DNA of 15,704 nucleotides from the NCBI GenBank assembly GCA_016186985.1, contig JACPKO010000066.1:1-15704 (forward strand). Direction: 5' to 3'. The position numbers were made by a program, and so were the translations under genes. The first letter of the stretch is position 1. Each line of letters opens with the position of its first letter. Source of the DNA: Candidatus Daviesbacteria bacterium (GTDB taxonomy: Bacteria > Patescibacteriota > Microgenomatia > Daviesbacterales > UBA10151). The notes under the pieces were generated by a model. It was not told the origin of the DNA, ran no database searches, and saw only the letters and a list, made by a program, of their open reading frames with translations. Positions 14,830 to 15,704 of this stretch are shown one piece after another.

Positions 14830-15489
14830 TTATCTGAGAACTATTTTTCCGGAAATATTCTTCCCGGAAACACTTAATTCTATTGTAGCGACTTGCGTGA
14901 GACTTTTAAATAACCCTTCAGTTTTGTTTGAAGCTGTCAGTACCCCTGACTGAGTTGCATAAAGTGCCATTTCAGACGGATTTTCTATTCCCAAACTATA
15001 TTCGCCCGGGTTTGAGTATTTTAGCTTAAATTTGCCTGAGCCTGTGGCAAAATTAATTTCCGTACCTGTAAGAGGTGTTTGAAGCGCAGGTATTGCCTGG
15101 CTTTTAAATTCCAATGATTTATCTGCTATCTTTAAATCTAACTTTACAGGCAGTACAGGCGATAAAATCTGAGCTAAGTTTTCGTCAATTCCCACCCTTA
15201 AAGTTTCTATCTCTTCTTTTGTTCCATACCAGTTGTTAACAAAATTCAAAAACGCTCCCTTATCTCCCTCAATAATATCAAAGTTTAGGCTCAATTCCGA
15301 ATCAACCAAAGAAGCATTAAGTTCGCTTTGTTTATGAAAAGGGCTTTGATAATAGGAATTAAGAAAGAAAAATTTTAAATTATCTTTCAAAACCCCGCTT
15401 CCGATTGTAAATTGGATAAGTATCCCAATTGCCAAAATTATCAAAAAAACTAAAAGCAAAACCGTCCATTTTCTTGATCTGAAATTCAT
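14830..15489 (-). CDS. Uncharacterised membrane-anchored protein, about 219 residues
   Basis: No family recognised. A short basic start (M-N-F-R-S-R-K-W) is followed by one membrane helix (about residues 8-30), then roughly 190 extracytoplasmic residues with the alternating pattern of a beta-rich domain and several Gly/Asn turns. This is a type II anchor, or possibly an uncleaved signal. ATG 15489 is preferred to in-frame GTG 15510: the ATG has AGGG four bases upstream, and an extended -10-like TGTTAAAAT (15501-15509) overlaps the GTG. It ends 5 nt before the Lon-like gene, so the two are probably made from one mRNA and may work together, the AAA+ inside and this protein across the membrane (inference). 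Confidence 0.75.
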   Translation of the reverse strand: MNFRSRKWTVLLLVFLIILAIGILIQFTIGSGVLKDNLKFFFLNSYYQSPFHKQSELNASLVDSELSLNFDIIEGDKGAFLNFVNNWYGTKEEIETLRVGIDENLAQILSPVLPVKLDLKIADKSLEFKSQAIPALQTPLTGTEINFATGSGKFKLKYSNPGEYSLGIENPSEMALYATQSGVLTASNKTEGLFKSLTQVATIELSVSGKNISGKIVLR

Positions 15490-15605
15490 AAGACCCTGAA
15501 ATTTTAACACAACAACGGGGTAGATTATGAATTAGCTGAGGCACCAGGGATAAGGGTTAATTTACCACACCGGAAAACTCTTTTGCATGTCAAGCCTGCA
15601 TGTTA

Positions 15606-15704
15606 CACTTCGAAGGTGTAACAAACATATCTAATTTAGGTTACAAAGATCAGCTATAGCTTAGCATTGTAACCATTTCAATTTAGCTTGCCACCTCGGA
15701 GGTG
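15606..15704. repeat. Pair of REP-like palindromes flanking a third inverted repeat, at the right edge
   Basis: Two 13-nt palindromes match at 11 of 13 positions: CACTTCGAAGGTG (15606-15618) and CACCTCGGAGGTG (15692-15704). The first sits in a longer stem spanning 15601-15623. Between them GGTTACAA (15639-15646) and TTGTAACC (15667-15674) are perfect 8-bp arms, with the palindrome AGCTATAGCT (15652-15661) in the loop. The second unit may continue beyond the window. The whole gap 15511-15704 has no coding frame on either strand. Confidence 0.75.

Noticed and set aside
15559..15593. Perfect TTGACA (minus strand, 15588-15593) as -35 for the 15489 gene
   Set aside because: The nearest -10-like TAAATT is 23 nt away, too far; the hexamer at 17 nt (GTGTGG) does not resemble a -10.
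15604..15620. tRNA T-arm lookalike (5-bp stem around TTCGAAG)
   Set aside because: The loop ends in G instead of a pyrimidine and no acceptor, anticodon or D-arm can be folded around it; it is better read as a palindromic repeat.

Overview
The window looks like a piece of a small-genome bacterium of the Candidate Phyla Radiation (Patescibacteria), most likely Microgenomates-like. That placement is inferred from gene content and style. Genes are tightly packed and largely co-directional, TGA is used as an ordinary stop, and recognisable Shine-Dalgarno sequences are scarce. AlaRS is short and lacks its C-terminal domain. One protein joins an actin-like domain to a baseplate-J-like domain, of a type I associate with these lineages. 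No rRNA, tRNA, CRISPR array or transposase gene was found.

Layout. Bases 3-578 (+) are the 3' end of a membrane glycosyltransferase-like gene that starts outside the window. It converges on a minus-strand block (586-9053) read right to left: RodZ-like HTH/membrane protein, small membrane protein, alaS, actin-like/baseplate-J-like membrane protein, GT-C glycosyltransferase, SGNH hydrolase, GNAT acetyltransferase. A lone plus-strand gene (9116-9652) diverges from the RodZ-like gene and overlaps the stop of ftsK by 4 nt. A second minus-strand block (9649-15489) carries a membrane-anchored unknown, a protease-less Lon-type AAA+ ATPase, an RNase J family nuclease and ftsK. The last 194 bases hold palindromic repeats and no gene.

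Themes. The 586-9053 block is rich in envelope functions: a RodZ-like shape factor, a membrane sugar transferase whose extracytoplasmic tail resembles the non-catalytic N-terminal part of class B penicillin-binding proteins, and an SGNH esterase that is probably membrane-tethered. The 9649-15489 block concerns DNA translocation, RNA processing and an AAA+ machine. Several enzymes are altered at sites that normally matter: the RNase J lacks the histidine of its PxHGE motif, the Lon-like protein lacks protease domain and aromatic pore loop, and AlaRS lacks C-Ala.

Non-coding structure. Two intergenic gaps (8341-8421 and 13635-13752) are built of different 7-nt units arranged as facing inverted arrays. 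Four genes (9116 +, RodZ-like, ftsK, alaS) have near-consensus -10 boxes placed so that transcription should begin at, or within two bases of, the start codon, which implies leaderless mRNAs. The 9054-9115 gap is a compact bidirectional promoter with overlapping -35 boxes.
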